Assembly: GCF_014635185.1 (NCBI RefSeq)
Contig: NZ_BMCM01000001.1
Coordinates: 620,001 to 684,000 of the forward strand
Length of the DNA stretch: 64,000 bases
Source: Microbacterium murale
GTDB taxonomy: Bacteria > Actinomycetota > Actinomycetes > Actinomycetales > Microbacteriaceae
Direction of reading: 5' to 3'
Shown here: positions 35,799 to 43,969 of the stretch, piece after piece
Position numbering within the stretch: the stretch's first letter is position 1
Layout of the letters: each line of letters starts with the position of its first letter
Program-made: the position numbers and the translations under genes
The notes under the pieces: model-generated
What the model saw: the letters and a program-made list of their open reading frames with translations, nothing else
Database searches by the model: none
What the model was told of the DNA's origin: nothing

Positions 35799-36410
35799 AT
35801 GAGACCTCCCCGTCAGCAGCGCAGCCGGCAGACCTGGCAGAGCATCGTCGACGCTGCCCTGATCGTGCTCGAGCGCGAGGGGCTGGGCGGCTTCACGATC
35901 GCCGCTGTCTGTGCGGAGGCGGATGTCGCACCGACCGCGATCTACGCGCGGGTGTCGAGCAAGGACGAGCTGTTCGCCGCTGTCTACGAGAGCGGAAATC
36001 AGGCGCTCGCCGATGACGGGCTCATCTTCCTCGACGACGAGCGATGGGAGTCGCTCACCCTCGACGACGCGGTCGATCGCGCCGTCGAGGAACTGATGGC
36101 GATCGTCAGCCGACGAGCCGGATTCCTGCGCGCGGTCGTCAAGATCGGCGGGGATGACCTGGACGCTCGGCGCACCGGCTCCGAGCGGGTGGCGCAGCTC
36201 GGGGAGCAGTTCTGCCATGCCATCCTGTGCGGCCGTACGGATGGCGAGGTGCTCGCGACGCGCGCGGCCGCCGCGTTCCGGCTCGTGTACTCCGCGCTGT
36301 TCTTCGATGCGATCCATGGGGAGGACTTCGGCGCGGTCGTGCGCGTCGACGACGCCGAACGGCACGCGGGCCTGCGCGCCGCGGCCCACGCACTGCTCGC
36401 GGTGCCCTGA
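35799..36410 (+). CDS. TetR/AcrR-family transcriptional regulator
   Basis: The N-terminal DNA-binding helices of this 203-residue protein read IVDAALIVLEREGLGGFTIAAVCAEADVAPTAIYARVSSKDELF (about positions 15-58). The ATG at 35799 is chosen because the conserved basic start RPPRQQRSRQTW follows it. Divergent from the P450 pair, it probably represses them through the palindrome at 35708. Its stop overlaps the start of an AraC gene, an unusual pairing of two regulators in one transcript. Confidence 0.88.
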   Translation: MRPPRQQRSRQTWQSIVDAALIVLEREGLGGFTIAAVCAEADVAPTAIYARVSSKDELFAAVYESGNQALADDGLIFLDDERWESLTLDDAVDRAVEELMAIVSRRAGFLRAVVKIGGDDLDARRTGSERVAQLGEQFCHAILCGRTDGEVLATRAAAAFRLVYSALFFDAIHGEDFGAVVRVDDAERHAGLRAAAHALLAVP

Positions 36411-37387
36411 TGCCCGCCCGCACCCGTTCCGTGCGCAGTCAGGCGCGGGCACGCGACTTCGGCCAGGCGCTCGACGGATGGGGTCACTTCACCGATGCGG
36501 GTGGCCTGGACGCTCCGCCCGGAGAGTGGATCCGCGCCGATGGCGAGCTGATCCGCGGCGGCCTCGACCGCACGCAGCTCGACCTGCTGAGCGTGAGCGC
36601 CCCCGGACTCGTCGTCACACGCATGGCCGAGCACGTCGCGCGGACTCCGGACGTCAAGCACATCGTCGTCGTGCAGCTCGAGGGCACCAGCGTCCTCACC
36701 CCGACCGACGGTCGTCCGCCTGTGCACCTCGGGCCGGGAGATCTCAGCTACGGCGATCCGACCGTCCCGTACCGGTGGGAGTTCGAGGGCCCACTGAGCC
36801 TCATGATGCTGCGGGTGCCGTTCGCGGCCTTCCCGCTCGCGCCGGCGTCGCTGCGTCCGATCCTCGGGCAGCCGTACAGCTCGCGCGAGGGGTTCGCGCG
36901 CCTCGCCGTCGGGTTCGCCCGTGACGTGCTCGCCGACGCTGATCTGCTCGGTGGGCCGACGGCGCCGCGAATCGTGCAGAACGTCGTAGACCTGTTCGCG
37001 ACCATGCTCGCAGGTCGCTTGGCCGAGACGCACTCGGACGATCCGACCCAGCCCGCATTCCGTCGCGTGATCGGCTACATCGCCGAGCGCTTGACACCGC
37101 CGTCATTGACGCAGCCGCTGGGCCTGCCGCAGATCGCACGCGCCGTCGACATGTCGCCGCGGTACGTGCAGTCGCTGTTCCAATTACGCGGGATGACGGT
37201 GTCGGGCTGGATCCGGCAGCGCAGGCTCGAGGTCGCCCGCCAGGCGCTCGCCGATCCCGCGTGGGCCGGAGCCGACATCGCGCAGGTCGCAGCAGCGCAC
37301 GGCTTCTCAGACCACTCGCACTTCACGCGCGTGTTCCGCTCCGCCTACGGCGAGACCCCCAGCCGGTGGCGGTCGGACGCCGGCTGA
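36410..37387 (+). CDS. AraC-family transcriptional regulator
   Basis: The N-terminal half of this 325-residue activator is an AraC-binding-like sensor domain (for example HLGPGDLSYGDPTVPYRWEFEGPLS). The C-terminal helix-turn-helix pair reads LPQIARAVDMSPRYVQSLFQLRGMTVSGWIRQRRL and FSDHSHFTRVFRSAYGETPSRWR. The ATG at 36410 overlaps the TetR stop by one base. It is convergent with the TfdB-type hydroxylase gene. It may activate the P450 or hydroxylase genes. Confidence 0.88.
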   Translation: MPARTRSVRSQARARDFGQALDGWGHFTDAGGLDAPPGEWIRADGELIRGGLDRTQLDLLSVSAPGLVVTRMAEHVARTPDVKHIVVVQLEGTSVLTPTDGRPPVHLGPGDLSYGDPTVPYRWEFEGPLSLMMLRVPFAAFPLAPASLRPILGQPYSSREGFARLAVGFARDVLADADLLGGPTAPRIVQNVVDLFATMLAGRLAETHSDDPTQPAFRRVIGYIAERLTPPSLTQPLGLPQIARAVDMSPRYVQSLFQLRGMTVSGWIRQRRLEVARQALADPAWAGADIAQVAAAHGFSDHSHFTRVFRSAYGETPSRWRSDAG

Positions 37388-37405
37388 GGGTCTCGATTGC
37401 CTGGT

Positions 37406-39202
37406 TCAGGACGCCTGGCGATCCAGAATTTGCGCGAACGCTGCTCGCAGCACCGCCCCGGGGTCCTCGGCGCGGTGCGTCTGGCGCAGCGCGATGTGGT
37501 GGTCGGGGCGGACGAGCAGGCAGCCGTCCTCGTCGATCCCGCCGCGCCGGCCGAAGTCGCCGTAGAGGTCCTGGACATCACCGACATGACCGATCCGCAC
37601 CACGACGAGGTCGATCCCGAACTCCGCGGCGACCGTGGGCGCGGCATCCGCCCATGCCTGGCCGCGGTCGCGCGTGACGAGCGTGAACCGCTCGTTGCCC
37701 GTGATGTCGAGCGTAGACACCGTGTGCGTCGCGTCGCCGACCCAGGCGTGCAGGATGCGCGCACCGGGGTGGCTGGTCGGCTGGATGTACAGCTGCGCGT
37801 CACGCTCGTACGTGAGTTCGGTGCCGTCGTCGACGACCGCGGACGACGTGTAGACGTGGTTCATCTCCACGCCGTGGGCCTCGAAGATGTACGACTCCTC
37901 GTCCAGCGCCTCGCGCAGGCGGCGCCGGCGCTCGGCACCGGCATCCGATTCCTCACCGAGCTCGGCGAACGTCGCCGAGCGCTCCTCGAGCGGCAGCGAC
38001 GGGTCAAGGCCGATGGCGGGCAGGAGATCGGCGCCCAGGACCCAGCTGTCCACGGCGCGGTTCACGACCTGCGCACCGATCGGCTGGCGCTCGGCGCTGT
38101 AGCTCTCGAGTAGCCCCGGTCCGGCGAGATCCTTGACCGCGAGGGCGAGCTTCCACGACAGGTTGAACGCGTCCTGGATGCACGTGTTCGCGCCGAGGCC
38201 ATTGGTCGGGGGATGCCGGTGCGCGGCGTCTCCGGCGACGAACACCCGGCCCTTGCCGTATTCGGCCGCGACGACTCGGTTGATGCGCCACGGGTACAGA
38301 CCCTTGATCGTCACCTCGACGGTGTCGTCGCCGATGGCCCGGCGGATCTCGTCCGCTGCCTCCTCGGCGGTGAGGCGCGAGTTGCGCTCGCCGAGGTAGA
38401 CGAGGGATGCCGACCACTCGTGCCACGGGCGCACCATGCGGATCATCGCGCGGGCCGGGCCCTCCGGACGGTTCTGGATGATCTCGTACAGCGACCCAGG
38501 ACGGTGCGCGACGTAGCGGGACAGGTCGGCCTCGAAGCTGATGTTCAGGGCGTTCGCGAGTCCGGACTCGCCGACGTACTCGAAGCCCAGTGCCGTGGCG
38601 ACCGGGCTCTGCCCCCCGTCGGCAGCGACGAGGTACGCCGCGCGCAGCGTCTCGGCCCTGCCGGTGACACCGTCGACGACGTGGACGGTGACGCCGTCGG
38701 CATCTTGCTCGATGCCGGTGAACGATGTCTGGAACCGGATGCGCGCGCCCAAACGCGCGGCCTCGCCGAGCAGGATCGGCTCGAGGCGGTTCTGAGGGAT
38801 GTCGCATCCCTCGACGGGACTGGCCGTGAGGTACTCGCTCTGGCGCGAGGGGTTGTTGCCCCACGACCAGGCGCGGCCGAGCTCTGTGCCGTTGAAGCCC
38901 GTGGCGACGATCTGGCTGGCCATCGTGCCGCGGGGCGATGCCTGCTGCTGCACCGCGTCATCAAGTCCGAGGGCGCGCAGCACCTCCATGGTGCGCTGGT
39001 TCGTGATGTGGGCGCGCGGGGAGTCGGCGACCCAGGTCTCGCGGGTGATGACCGTGACCTTGACGCCGTGGCGCGCGAGCATGACGGCCGTCGCGACGCC
39101 GGTGGGGCCGGATCCGACGACGATGACGTCGTTCTCCGCGGCCTCGCCTTCGATGTGCTGGCGTGCAGATGACCAGGATGTGCGGGTGAGGTTCTCTGCC
39201 AT
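37406..39202 (-). CDS. FAD-dependent phenol hydroxylase, TfdB/MhpA type
   Basis: This 598-residue group A flavoprotein monooxygenase has FAD-binding VIVVGSGPTGVATAVMLARHG, the DG motif LVAADGGQSPV, the GD motif FVAGDAAHRHPPTNGLGANT, and a C-terminal thioredoxin-like domain with the ending typical of phenol 2-monooxygenase and dichlorophenol hydroxylases. Such enzymes add a hydroxyl group ortho to a phenol, making catechols for ring cleavage. The ATG at 39202 is used, as sequence upstream belongs to the control region. A truncated MarR gene lies divergently upstream. Confidence 0.87.
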   Translation of the reverse strand: MAENLTRTSWSSARQHIEGEAAENDVIVVGSGPTGVATAVMLARHGVKVTVITRETWVADSPRAHITNQRTMEVLRALGLDDAVQQQASPRGTMASQIVATGFNGTELGRAWSWGNNPSRQSEYLTASPVEGCDIPQNRLEPILLGEAARLGARIRFQTSFTGIEQDADGVTVHVVDGVTGRAETLRAAYLVAADGGQSPVATALGFEYVGESGLANALNISFEADLSRYVAHRPGSLYEIIQNRPEGPARAMIRMVRPWHEWSASLVYLGERNSRLTAEEAADEIRRAIGDDTVEVTIKGLYPWRINRVVAAEYGKGRVFVAGDAAHRHPPTNGLGANTCIQDAFNLSWKLALAVKDLAGPGLLESYSAERQPIGAQVVNRAVDSWVLGADLLPAIGLDPSLPLEERSATFAELGEESDAGAERRRRLREALDEESYIFEAHGVEMNHVYTSSAVVDDGTELTYERDAQLYIQPTSHPGARILHAWVGDATHTVSTLDITGNERFTLVTRDRGQAWADAAPTVAAEFGIDLVVVRIGHVGDVQDLYGDFGRRGGIDEDGCLLVRPDHHIALRQTHRAEDPGAVLRAAFAQILDRQAS

Positions 39203-39265
39203 GAGAACTCCGTTTCTTCGCTGAAATGCCCGCCGTCGATGGCAGGCAGAACACCATCCTCCGTC

Positions 39266-39298
39266 GCGCATGCAGAATGCGCTTGCGTGACTGCGCAT
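39266..39298. promoter_or_regulatory. Palindrome with extra half-site upstream of hydroxylase gene
   Basis: GCGCATGCAGAATGCGC (39266-39282) has perfect 6-base arms, and a third GCGCAT follows at 39293-39298. It lies 64 bases before the hydroxylase start, between it and the MarR remnant, so it may have been the MarR operator. Confidence 0.5.
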
Positions 39299-39353
39299 GG
39301 ACACTGGCTGATTCGCGCACGACGTCAGCATCACGTCTCGAGAACCGGCATGG

Positions 39354-39560
39354 ATGATTCACCGCGAATCTCCCGAGCGTGCAGGCGCCCGTCCACTTCC
39401 GACCACCGAGATCGCGCTTCTTGAACAGGTGATCGGCTCACCGGCATCGACTGTCGGCGAGCTCGCCGGTTGCCTCGGTTTGCAGGAGCCGAACGTGAGC
39501 ACGGCGTTGCGCGCTCTGGAACAGTTCGGGTTCATCACGCGGCGCCGAAGACGCCGGGAA
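39354..39560 (+). pseudogene. Truncated MarR-family regulator
   Basis: About 69 residues of a MarR-type winged helix can be read (IALLEQVIGSPASTVGELAG, then LGLQEPNVSTALRALEQFGF and ITRR). The wing and the C-terminal dimer helices are missing: after about 39545 the frame is arginine-rich and simply runs antisense to the IclR gene, whose 3' end is at 39569. A stop at 39309 limits any N-terminal extension. The rest of a usual 140-150-residue MarR protein is absent. It probably once controlled the divergent hydroxylase gene and was cut when the IclR/pca block joined here. The 366-base stretch 39203-39568 holds nothing else recognisable. Confidence 0.68.
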
Positions 39561-39568
39561 TCTCATCG

Positions 39569-40372
39569 TCAGACTCGCGCTGCGCGCAACTCTGTCTCGA
39601 TGAGGGATGCCGTGTGCTGCAGGGCCGGCAGCAACTCGGCCCGCACGTCCTCGGCCGCCCCGCGAGCGGTGCTGGTTGAGACGTTGAGTGCTGCCGTCGC
39701 CCCGGAGCGCGTGACCAGCGGAACAGCGATCGAGCGCAGCCCCTCTTCGAGTTCGCCGTCCACCATCGCCCACCCCTGGTCCCGCACGGCGTCGACCTCG
39801 GCGATGACCGCGGCTCGATCGGCACGAGTGCGCGGCGTGTACGCGACCAATTTCGACGCATCGAGCACAGCGGCGGCATCCGCTTCCGGAAGCGCGGCCA
39901 GCAGCACCCGCCCCATGCTCGTCGCGAATGCCGGAAGCCGTGTGCCGATCGTGATGCGCACGCTCATGATGCGGCGTGCAGCAGCGCGGGCGACGTAGAC
40001 GATCTCGTCGCCGTCGAGCACGGCGACTGAGACCGACTCGCCGATCTGGTGCGACAGCGCGTCGAGGTGCGGCTGCACGATCTCCGGCAACGACAGCGAT
40101 GAGAGGTAGCCGTAGCCGAGCTCAAGCACCCGCGGGGTCAGCAGGAATCGAGCATCCGCTGTTGCCCGCACGTAGCCGAGCTGCTCGAGCGTGCGCAGGA
40201 ACCGTCGGGCCGCGGCCCGTGGGATCTCGGCCCGGCGGGCGACCTCGGCGAGGGAAAGCTCGGCGGGTTCACCGTCGAAGGTCCTGATGACCGCCAGCCC
40301 GCGTGCCAGCGACTGCACGAAATCGGCCGTCGCCGCCGCGTCGGCAGTGGGCGCAGCATCCGATTCGGTCAC
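39569..40372 (-). CDS. IclR-family regulator, PcaR/PobR-like
   Basis: This 267-residue protein has an N-terminal winged helix (VQSLARGLAVIRTFDGEPAELSLAEVAR, RRFLRTLEQLGYV, read in parts) and a C-terminal IclR effector domain with ATSMGRVLLAALPEADAAA, characteristic of the PcaR/PcaU/PobR group that senses 3-oxoadipate, protocatechuate or 4-hydroxybenzoate. It is the last gene of the pcaI-pcaJ-pcaF unit, 20 bases after pcaF. Two 15-base boxes before pcaI are its probable binding sites. Confidence 0.88.
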   Translation of the reverse strand: MTESDAAPTADAAATADFVQSLARGLAVIRTFDGEPAELSLAEVARRAEIPRAAARRFLRTLEQLGYVRATADARFLLTPRVLELGYGYLSSLSLPEIVQPHLDALSHQIGESVSVAVLDGDEIVYVARAAARRIMSVRITIGTRLPAFATSMGRVLLAALPEADAAAVLDASKLVAYTPRTRADRAAVIAEVDAVRDQGWAMVDGELEEGLRSIAVPLVTRSGATAALNVSTSTARGAAEDVRAELLPALQHTASLIETELRAARV

Positions 40373-40392
40373 TCGAGAACCCTATCGATGAC

Positions 40393-41562
40393 TCAGCGCT
40401 CGAGAACGACGGCCAGGCCCTGCCCGACACCGATGCAGATTGCGACCACGGCGACTCCCCCGCCTCGACGGCGCAGCTCGTGGGCGGCGTGGCCGATGAT
40501 GCGGCCACCGGATGCGCCCAGCGGATGCCCGATCGCGAGCGCACCGCCGTGGATGTTGAGCTTGTCGGGGTCGAGTTCCGGCCAGCCACGAAGGCATGCG
40601 AGCGACTGCGATGCGAACGCCTCATTGAGCTCGACGAAGTCGACATCGGCCCAGGTGCGCCCGGCGCGGGCGAGTGCCTTGTTCGCCGCTTCGATCGGCG
40701 CGATCGGGAACTCGTCCGGATCGACGCCGTGTGCGCCGCGCCCTGTGATCCGCGCGAGCGGTTCGCCCGGCAGCGCGCCCTCGGCACCCAGCAGCACGGC
40801 GGATGCGCCGTCATTGATCGACGAGGAGTTTCCGGCCGTGACCGTGCCGTCCTCGGCGAACAGCGGCCGCAGACCGGAGAGCTTCTCGATCGTGGAACCG
40901 TCGCGGATCCCCTCGTCACGAGCGAGCTCGGCACCGGGCACCTGCACGATCTCGCCGTCGTAGATGCCGGCAGCCCATGCGCGGGCCGCCAGCTCGTGCG
41001 AACGCACGGCGAACGCATCCTGCTCTTCGCGGGCGATCCCTGCGACCCGAGCGGTCTTCTCGGCAGCCTCGCCGTTCGAGATGGTCCAGGCTGTCGGCAG
41101 CGCACGGTTCGTCATGCGCCAGCCGATCGCGGTGTTCCACATCGTCTGGTTGCCGGTCGCCGGGTACGGCTTCGCCGACTTCTCCACCACGAACGGCGCG
41201 CGACTCATCGACTCGACGCCTCCCGCGAGGATGATCTCCGCGTCCCCCGACTCGATCGCGCGCGAACCCTGGATCACAGCCTCCACGCTCGACGCGCACA
41301 GCCGGTTCACCGTCACTCCGGTCACCGAGGTCGGGAAGCCCGCGAGCAGCGCACCCATCCGGGCGACGTTGCGGTTGTCCTCCCCCGCCTGGTTGGCGTC
41401 GCCGAAGATCACGTCGTCGATGCGCGCAGGGTCGAGCCCGGTGCGCTCGACGCTCGCGCGCATCACGACCGCGGCGAGATCATCAGGGCGGATGCCGGCG
41501 AGCGCACCGCCCGCGCGACCGAACGGCGTGCGAACGGCGTCATAGATGTGCGTGGTGGTCAT
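40393..41562 (-). CDS. pcaF: Acetyl-CoA acyltransferase, 3-oxoadipyl-CoA thiolase
   Basis: This 389-residue thiolase splits 3-oxoadipyl-CoA to succinyl-CoA and acetyl-CoA. The acyl-carrying Cys is in VNRLCASSVEAV, and the later active-site motifs are ELNEAFASQ, HGGALAIGHPLGASG and CIGVGQG. Placement directly after pcaI and pcaJ supports PcaF over the near-identical PaaJ or fatty-acid thiolases. The ATG at 41562 overlaps the pcaJ stop. The frame stays open far upstream, but that part overlaps the CoA-transferase genes. Confidence 0.9.
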   Translation of the reverse strand: MTTTHIYDAVRTPFGRAGGALAGIRPDDLAAVVMRASVERTGLDPARIDDVIFGDANQAGEDNRNVARMGALLAGFPTSVTGVTVNRLCASSVEAVIQGSRAIESGDAEIILAGGVESMSRAPFVVEKSAKPYPATGNQTMWNTAIGWRMTNRALPTAWTISNGEAAEKTARVAGIAREEQDAFAVRSHELAARAWAAGIYDGEIVQVPGAELARDEGIRDGSTIEKLSGLRPLFAEDGTVTAGNSSSINDGASAVLLGAEGALPGEPLARITGRGAHGVDPDEFPIAPIEAANKALARAGRTWADVDFVELNEAFASQSLACLRGWPELDPDKLNIHGGALAIGHPLGASGGRIIGHAAHELRRRGGGVAVVAICIGVGQGLAVVLER

Positions 41563-42194
41563 GACAGCTCCAGTCCGGTCAGCGCAGCGAGGGATTCGAC
41601 AGTATTGTCGCCGAACGCCTCGCGCACACGGAAGCCCTCGGAGGCGACGTCGAATACCGCATGATCGGTGTAGACGCGGCTGACGCAGCCGACGCCGGTG
41701 AGCGGGTAGGTGCACGAGGCGACCAGCTTTGGCGACCCGTCCTTGGCGAGCAGGTCGGTCATCACGTAGACGTCCTTGGCGCCGATCGCGAGATCCATCG
41801 CGCCGCCGACCGCCGGGATCGCCCCGAGAGCACCAGTGGACCAGTTCGCGAGGTCGCCGTTCTGCGCGACCTGAAAGGCTCCGAGCACGCAGACGTCCAG
41901 ATGCCCGCCGCGCATCATCGCGAAGGAGTCGGCATGGTGGAAGTACGCCGCCCCCGCGAGAGCGGTGACCGCCTGTTTGCCGGCGTTGATAAGGTCGGGA
42001 TCGACTCGATCGGATGCTGGAGCCGGGCCCATGCCGAGCAGACCGTTCTCGGTGTGCAGGATGATCTCGAGGTCGTCGGGCAGATAGTTCGCGACCAGCG
42101 TCGGCGCACCGATGCCGAGGTTCACGAACGCCCCTTCGGGGATGTCGGCGGCGATCCGGGCGGCCAGTTCGTCGCGGGTGATGCGGGTGCTCAT
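41559..42194 (-). CDS. pcaJ: 3-oxoadipate CoA-transferase subunit B
   Basis: The 211-residue beta subunit of a family I CoA-transferase carries the catalytic Glu in HTENGLLGMGP and the usual GIPTLVAN-like start (LGIGAPTLVANYLP). With PcaI it moves CoA from succinyl-CoA to 3-oxoadipate. The ATG at 42194 overlaps the pcaI stop. A 3-oxoacid (acetoacetate) transferase is the alternative, but the thiolase and PcaR-like neighbours argue for oxoadipate. Confidence 0.9.
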   Translation of the reverse strand: MSTRITRDELAARIAADIPEGAFVNLGIGAPTLVANYLPDDLEIILHTENGLLGMGPAPASDRVDPDLINAGKQAVTALAGAAYFHHADSFAMMRGGHLDVCVLGAFQVAQNGDLANWSTGALGAIPAVGGAMDLAIGAKDVYVMTDLLAKDGSPKLVASCTYPLTGVGCVSRVYTDHAVFDVASEGFRVREAFGDNTVESLAALTGLELS

Positions 42195-42958
42195 GATGCG
42201 ACCTCCTCTGCGACAGCATCCCCTTCGACGGCGTGCAATGGCCGGCCCTCGAGATCGACCCCGCCGATGAATCCTCCGTCGTGCAGCCAGCGTCGCTCGC
42301 CCACGGCGACGACACGGTCGACGAAGATGCCGGGCGTGACAACGGTCTCGGGGTCGATCGCGCCGAGGGGGACGATCTCGTCGACCTGCACGATCGTCGT
42401 GGTGGCGGCGGTCGCCATGATCGGACCGAAGTTGCGTGCCGTCTCTCGGTAGACGAGGTTGCCCCAGCGGTCGCCCTTGAGGGCGCTGATGAGTGCGAAG
42501 TCGGCCGCGATCGGGTACTCGAGCACGTAGCGGCGCCCGTCGATGACCCGCTCCTCCTTGCCCTCGGCAAGCTCGGTGCCGACGCCGGTCGGCGTGAAGA
42601 ACCCGCCGATGCCGGCTCCGGCGGCACGGATGCGCTCCGCGAGGTTGCCCTGCGGCACGAGCTCCAACTCGATCTTTCCCGATCGGTACAGATCGTCGAA
42701 GACCCATGAGTCGCTCTGCCGCGGGAACGAGCAGATGATCTTGCGAACCAGCCCCTTGGCGAGGAGCGCGGCGAGGCCCGCATCACCCTGGCCGGCGTTG
42801 TTGTTGACGATCGTGAGGTCGCCGGCACCGTGTGCGATGAGTGCGTCGATCAGCTCGACGGGCTGACCCGCCCGCCCGAAGCCGCCGATCAAGACGGTAG
42901 CGCCGTCAGGGATGTCGGTGACGGCGGATGCCGCATCCGGCACGGTCTTGTCGATCAC
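42191..42958 (-). CDS. pcaI: 3-oxoadipate CoA-transferase subunit A
   Basis: The 255-residue alpha subunit has the glycine-rich start VLIGGFGRAGQPVELIDAL, and QGNLAERIRAAGAGIGGFFTPTGVGT, typical of PcaI/ScoA. I chose the GTG at 42958 because AAGGAGG lies five bases before it; longer in-frame starts run into the operator repeats. First gene of the pcaIJF unit. No protocatechuate 3,4-dioxygenase, lactonizing enzyme or maleylacetate reductase gene is seen here, so its 3-oxoadipate must come from elsewhere. Confidence 0.9.
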   Translation of the reverse strand: MIDKTVPDAASAVTDIPDGATVLIGGFGRAGQPVELIDALIAHGAGDLTIVNNNAGQGDAGLAALLAKGLVRKIICSFPRQSDSWVFDDLYRSGKIELELVPQGNLAERIRAAGAGIGGFFTPTGVGTELAEGKEERVIDGRRYVLEYPIAADFALISALKGDRWGNLVYRETARNFGPIMATAATTTIVQVDEIVPLGAIDPETVVTPGIFVDRVVAVGERRWLHDGGFIGGVDLEGRPLHAVEGDAVAEEVAS

Positions 42959-42974
42959 TGCGCCTCCTTGCTGT

Positions 42975-43008
42975 GTTCGCTGTGCGAACGCTGGTTCGCT
43001 GTATGAAC
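42975..43008. promoter_or_regulatory. Two 15-base PcaR-like boxes
   Basis: GTTCGCTGTGCGAAC (42975-42989) and GTTCGCTGTATGAAC (42994-43008) are near-palindromic direct repeats 19 bases apart, 17 bases before pcaI. They resemble the 15-base GTTCG-type boxes described for PcaR of pseudomonads. The IclR protein encoded at 39569 is the likely binder. Confidence 0.65.
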
Positions 43009-43043
43009 AGTGTACGGCAAGGCCCCGACGGATGTCAGCGGGA

Positions 43044-43106
43044 ATCACAGATGTCAGCCGAGATCGCCGATCCGGACTGACATCTGTGATCCGGACTGAC
43101 ATCTGT
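43044..43106. repeat. Direct and inverted repeat cluster
   Basis: A 19-base unit, GATCCGGACTGACATCTGT, is repeated head to tail at 43069-43087 and 43088-43106. The inverted copy ATCACAGATGTCAG at 43044-43057 is perfectly complementary to 43077-43090. It lies between two minus-strand genes. It could be a terminator for the GntR gene or a dispersed REP-like element. Confidence 0.75.
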
Positions 43107-43131
43107 ATCGGGCCCGCGGGCGGCTCGCGGA

Positions 43132-43830
43132 TCAGTCGGTGGGCGCGAACAGCTCCGGCATCCGCGCGCGAACCTGCTCGATGTCTGCGAAGACCGCGCG
43201 AACGTGACCGCGCAGCAGCTCGATGGCACGCTCCCGTTCGCCGCCGACCAGGGCGTCCAGTATCGCGGCATGCTCGGCGATGTACGCCGCCGGTGTCACC
43301 TCAGCGAGACCGAGCCTGCGGGCGCGGTCGAGGTGCGCACGCTCCGAGGCGATCGCCTCCCAGGCACTCTCGTGTCCGGACAGCGCCAGCAGCCCGCGGT
43401 GGAATTCCTCATCCAGGGCGACGAAGGCCGCGATGTCACTCTCGGTTCCACGCTGCCTCGCGACGTTGTCGGCCAGGCGGGCGATCACCTGCGCGTCAAG
43501 ATCGTCCCCGGCTTGCTGCAGGCCGCTCGTCTCGACCGCCTCGCGGATGAACTGCGCATCGGCGACGCGTCGCGGATCGACGCGCGAGACGAAGGTGCCC
43601 ACTTGCGGCACGACCTCGACGAAGCCCTCCTGACGCAGCATGATCAGGCACTCGCGGATCGGCGTACGGCTGACTCCGAGATCGGCAGCGAGCTGGTTCT
43701 CGCTGAGCACCTCCCCCGGCGCGAGCTCGAGCGAGATCACCCGCTGCCGCAGCTCGGCATGCAGAGCAGTGCGGCTCGCCGGCCGCGGTCGGGGTTGACG
43801 CACGTCGTCCAATCTATGACACCCAGCCAT
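43132..43830 (-). CDS. GntR-family transcriptional regulator (FCD type)
   Basis: The winged helix of this 232-residue regulator reads LHAELRQRVISLELAPGEVLSENQLAADLGVSRTPIRECLIMLRQEGFVEVVPQVGTFVS in outline, and an FCD effector domain with FHRGLLALSGHESAWEAI follows. Start ATG at 43830; a GTG nine codons later is an alternative. It is divergent from the Nramp-fold transporter and two dehydrogenase genes, which it probably represses until a hydroxy or sugar acid is present. The 139-base region between them has TTGTGTACTTGTATATT, a possible operator. Confidence 0.87.
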   Translation of the reverse strand: MAGCHRLDDVRQPRPRPASRTALHAELRQRVISLELAPGEVLSENQLAADLGVSRTPIRECLIMLRQEGFVEVVPQVGTFVSRVDPRRVADAQFIREAVETSGLQQAGDDLDAQVIARLADNVARQRGTESDIAAFVALDEEFHRGLLALSGHESAWEAIASERAHLDRARRLGLAEVTPAAYIAEHAAILDALVGGERERAIELLRGHVRAVFADIEQVRARMPELFAPTD

Positions 43831-43969
43831 CGGTTGTGCGCTTGTGTACTTGTATATTAGTCACCTATAGTTGATCGACCCGTCGCGCGCGCACCGGATA
43901 TCGGCGATGATCCAACCAACGCGCACCGTGACGGATGGCCCACCCGGAACGCCAATGAGAGGCGACGTC

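Noticed and set aside
40393..42828. Apparent 811-codon minus-strand frame that would fuse a long N-terminal part to the thiolase
   Set aside because: The first 420 codons overlap pcaI and pcaJ in another frame and are low-complexity Arg/Ser/Pro; the thiolase starts cleanly at 41562.
43044..43106. Short CRISPR array
   Set aside because: The units abut without spacers and include an inverted copy; no cas genes are present.
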